NCBI GenBank assembly: GCA_023396365.1
Contig: JAEWWL010000081.1
Coordinates: 1 to 45,364 of the forward strand
DNA: 45,364 nt
Source: Methanobacteriota archaeon
Lineage (GTDB): Archaea > Halobacteriota > Methanomicrobia > Methanomicrobiales > Methanomicrobiaceae
Reading direction: 5' to 3'
Each line of letters opens with the position of its first letter. Position 1 is the stretch's first letter. Positions 43,851 through 45,364 of this stretch are shown piece by piece. The translations under genes and the position numbers were made by a program. The notes beneath the pieces were generated by a model, which was given only the letters and a program-made list of their open reading frames with translations, searched no databases and was not told the origin of the DNA.

Positions 43851-45364
43851 CAAACAACCCCCTTCCTCCCATTCTCCTCCCTCACAAGTCTCCCGTAACA
43901 CTTCTCACAAATCGCCAGCTTAAGATCACAGGACCTAAACAAAGCCTTCCCCTCATCACAAAGACCGCACCGGCCGACATCAACACTCACCCTCTCAAAA
44001 TCCGCTGCACACATCAACCCTGGCAGCGGCAGAGTAAACCCGCTCTCATTTGCACTTTTGCACTGGTTTACACTGACTTGCACTTTGGAAGTGCAACCAA
44101 ACGGACTGTAATTATTGATTTTTTCCTGATTTTGACCACCTTTTAAAAGTTTTTCATTTACGTTTGCACTGAATTTGGAAACACACACAGAAGCACCCGG
44201 AGATGTTAGCGCAACTGTCCTCTTCTCCGTTCCTGAAAATCGGTGCAAACTACTATTTAGAGAGAGAAGCGTTTCATCATTTACCAATGGATTGGCAGAA
44301 GCTTCGCAGATTTCCGTTTCTTTCATTTGCACTTTTGAAGTGCAAACGTGGTGCAAACATGGTGCAAAAGTGCAAACGTCAGAAGGCTTTGAAGGGGAGG
44401 AGTCTTCTCCCAAATCCCCGCCGTCATCGCCTCCATCGGCGTCATTGTTCCCTTCTCCGCTGTTCTTGTCATCATCTCCGCCCTGCTCACTTCCCTCATC
44501 TATCCAGACCACACTTCCGGTATTCCACCTGTGGTAAATCTCATAGCTAAATGAAAACTGATTCTCTCTTCGGCGGACCATGCAGCCATCCATCTCCTCA
44601 GAGACAGTTGCGTCAATGAAACTTATCGCCGGGCACTTCTCAAGAAGTCCTGAATAAGAATTTCCTCCGTTAAAGTATCCCTGAAAGATTCTTCTTGCCT
44701 GATGATATGAAATGCCCATTGCTTCCTGGAGCATCCCGATTGTCAGAACTTTCCAGCCCATTTTACAGATAGTGCTTAGAGCTGCGGCCTCATTCTTCGT
44801 AAGCTTTGTCTCCTGTCCTCCGCTCTCGCCGTTAATCTGTGCATAAATCCTTGCAGCCGCCATGAAGTCATTAATGTCTGCCCGGATTGCAGGCAGGGAT
44901 TCTTCAGAAACAAAACTCTTGTCACTCCTGTTATCTCCGCCGGCTTCATCTCCGGCATCACTTCCGGCCGGCCCGAAACTCTCCCGCTGCATCCTGAATA
45001 AAAGGGCATGGCACTTAATCAGGTCAAAGAGAATTGCCGGATTACGCCTGTTCGCAGAGCTTGAAAACGAAACCTTCTCTGCAAACGGAATTGAAACATA
45101 GACATTCTCTTCCTTTAATATAGCCCACATACAGCGGCAGACCTTTGCCTCTTCAGGCTCGGAACTGATAATTTCCTCTGAAGCTTCCGTCCTTCTGATA
45201 TGAAGAAGAACCTTATCGTCCTGCTCTGCTGAATCATCAATCCATGTCGTGAGCATTCTGTTCATAACCTGATCGTCTCCAACCGACTCAACCTTGGCAA
45301 GCCACCAGACGCACCTCTCCGGGATGCTGCATATCTTAAGCTGTCTGTCGGTTGTCAGCGTCTG
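43850..45364 (-). CDS. Rep-like replication/DNA-binding protein, N-terminus outside the window
   Basis: The frame is open to the window edge, so the gene is partial. The visible part begins with TDRQLKICSIPERCVWWLAK and MLTTWIDDSAEQD, wording typical of the end of a helicase/primase-type ATPase in archaeal plasmids and proviruses (inference). A winged helix (LTKNEAAALSTICKMGWKVLTIGMLQEAMGISYHQARRIF) follows, then an Asp/Gly-rich acidic linker, a repeat-bearing region with CTSKVQ twice, and a terminal zinc ribbon (CGLC, CEKC). The repeated DNA motif in that region looks like an origin. It is coupled to the ATPase gene by TGATG. Function is inferred from domains and from the orc1/cdc6 partner. 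Confidence 0.65.
   Translation of the reverse strand, partial: QTLTTDRQLKICSIPERCVWWLAKVESVGDDQVMNRMLTTWIDDSAEQDDKVLLHIRRTEASEEIISSEPEEAKVCRCMWAILKEENVYVSIPFAEKVSFSSSANRRNPAILFDLIKCHALLFRMQRESFGPAGSDAGDEAGGDNRSDKSFVSEESLPAIRADINDFMAAARIYAQINGESGGQETKLTKNEAAALSTICKMGWKVLTIGMLQEAMGISYHQARRIFQGYFNGGNSYSGLLEKCPAISFIDATVSEEMDGCMVRRRENQFSFSYEIYHRWNTGSVVWIDEGSEQGGDDDKNSGEGNNDADGGDDGGDLGEDSSPSKPSDVCTFAPCLHHVCTSKVQMKETEICEASANPLVNDETLLSLNSSLHRFSGTEKRTVALTSPGASVCVSKFSANVNEKLLKGGQNQEKINNYSPFGCTSKVQVSVNQCKSANESGFTLPLPGLMCAADFERVSVDVGRCGLCDEGKALFRSCDLKLAICEKCYGRLVREENGRKGVV
44049..44377. repeat. Iteron-like cluster of TTTGCAC/GTGCAAA motifs
   Basis: Nine exact 7-mers occur: TTTGCAC at 44049, 44057, 44163, 44326 and GTGCAAA at 44243, 44340, 44351, 44362, 44370, with two 6-mer copies at 44078 and 44091. 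Spacings in the right part are 11, 11 and 8 bases. Two perfect three-base-loop palindromes are present: arms TTTGCACTT/AAGTGCAAA at 44326-44346 and TTGCACTT/AAGTGCAA at 44078-44096. The outer pairs form an exact 15-base inverted repeat (44049-44063 and 44362-44376). It all lies in rep coding sequence; a candidate initiator-binding array. Confidence 0.7.

Larger units (their letters stand above)
29150..45364. mobile_element. Integrated element(s) at tRNA-Thr, right end outside the window
   Basis: The region begins in the 3' half of tRNA-Thr and carries an integrase, an orc1/cdc6 initiator, a defence cargo, the scar of a second element and a replication-type gene that runs off the window. No core gene occurs after the tRNA. 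Duplicate 3' ends of orc1/cdc6 and the rep gene show that two related elements, or two copies, were joined. The right attachment repeat should lie beyond 45364. Confidence 0.7.

Noticed and set aside
44175..44550. Two plus-strand ORFs of about 115-120 codons within the rep gene
   Set aside because: They are antisense to the acidic linker and repeat region; their Ser/Pro- and His/Arg-rich composition is a by-product of the Asp/Gly codons on the other strand.
29183..45364. Search for a second copy of the tRNA-Thr 3' end (attachment repeat)
   Set aside because: No stretch resembling the T-arm and acceptor end was seen in this range, so no right boundary is claimed.
1..45364. CRISPR arrays, rRNA genes and insertion sequences
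   Set aside because: No regularly spaced direct repeats of CRISPR length, no rRNA signatures and no transposase genes or terminal inverted repeats were seen.

Overview
The window is chromosomal DNA of a methanogenic archaeon, most likely order Methanomicrobiales. Three methanogenesis-marker genes (Mmp2, Mmp4/MtxX, Mmp10) occur beside archaeal-only informational genes: replication factor C large subunit, a 68-residue histone, L10e, GatDE and archaeal-type S-adenosylmethionine synthetase. A fumarase, 2-oxoglutarate:ferredoxin oxidoreductase and succinyl-CoA synthetase set fits the incomplete reductive TCA branch of that order. The genus is not determinable by eye; the low GC hints at a Methanoplanus/Methanomicrobium-like lineage (inference).

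Positions 1-29110 are ordinary core genome. In order they hold a membrane-anchored transglutaminase-like protein lacking its cysteine, archaemetzincin, UPF0146, rfcL, mmp2-mtxX, histone, hisG-hisA-hisB (minus strand), S-adenosylmethionine synthetase and a minus-strand operon korD-korA-korB-korC-sucC-sucD followed by the c-di-AMP synthase gene dacZ. Next come fumA-fumB (the beta subunit apparently using a non-AUG start), rpl10e, a NitT/TauT-type ABC importer, argH-gatD-gatE, a radical SAM/SPASM enzyme, a cupin and mmp10.

From tRNA-Thr(UGU) at 29111-29182 to the right edge lies an integrated element. It starts with a tyrosine integrase directly behind the tRNA and an Orc1/Cdc6 initiator. An eight-gene minus-strand type I restriction-modification operon follows, carrying embedded HEPN, AlbA_2/Schlafen-like, YgjP-like metallopeptidase, Abi_C and zinc-ribbon genes. 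At 41484-41808 is a scar joining the 3' end of a second copy of the element's replication gene to a decayed 3' end of a second orc1/cdc6. Beyond it is a minus-strand operon of a replication-type gene (running off the window), a STAS-GHKL ATPase, a STAS-like DUF4325 protein and a PIN protein. Both cargo blocks therefore sit between an orc1/cdc6 3' end and a rep 3' end, as expected for two related elements integrated in tandem and then fused by deletion.

The strongest leads are: (i) an iteron-like cluster of GTGCAAA/TTTGCAC motifs, including two near-identical hairpins, inside the rep coding region, with the scar breakpoint at its edge; (ii) the ATPase/STAS/PIN cassette, which resembles a partner-switching module in a domain of life without sigma factors; (iii) the enlarged restriction operon; (iv) a palindromic candidate operator in front of the kor-suc operon.
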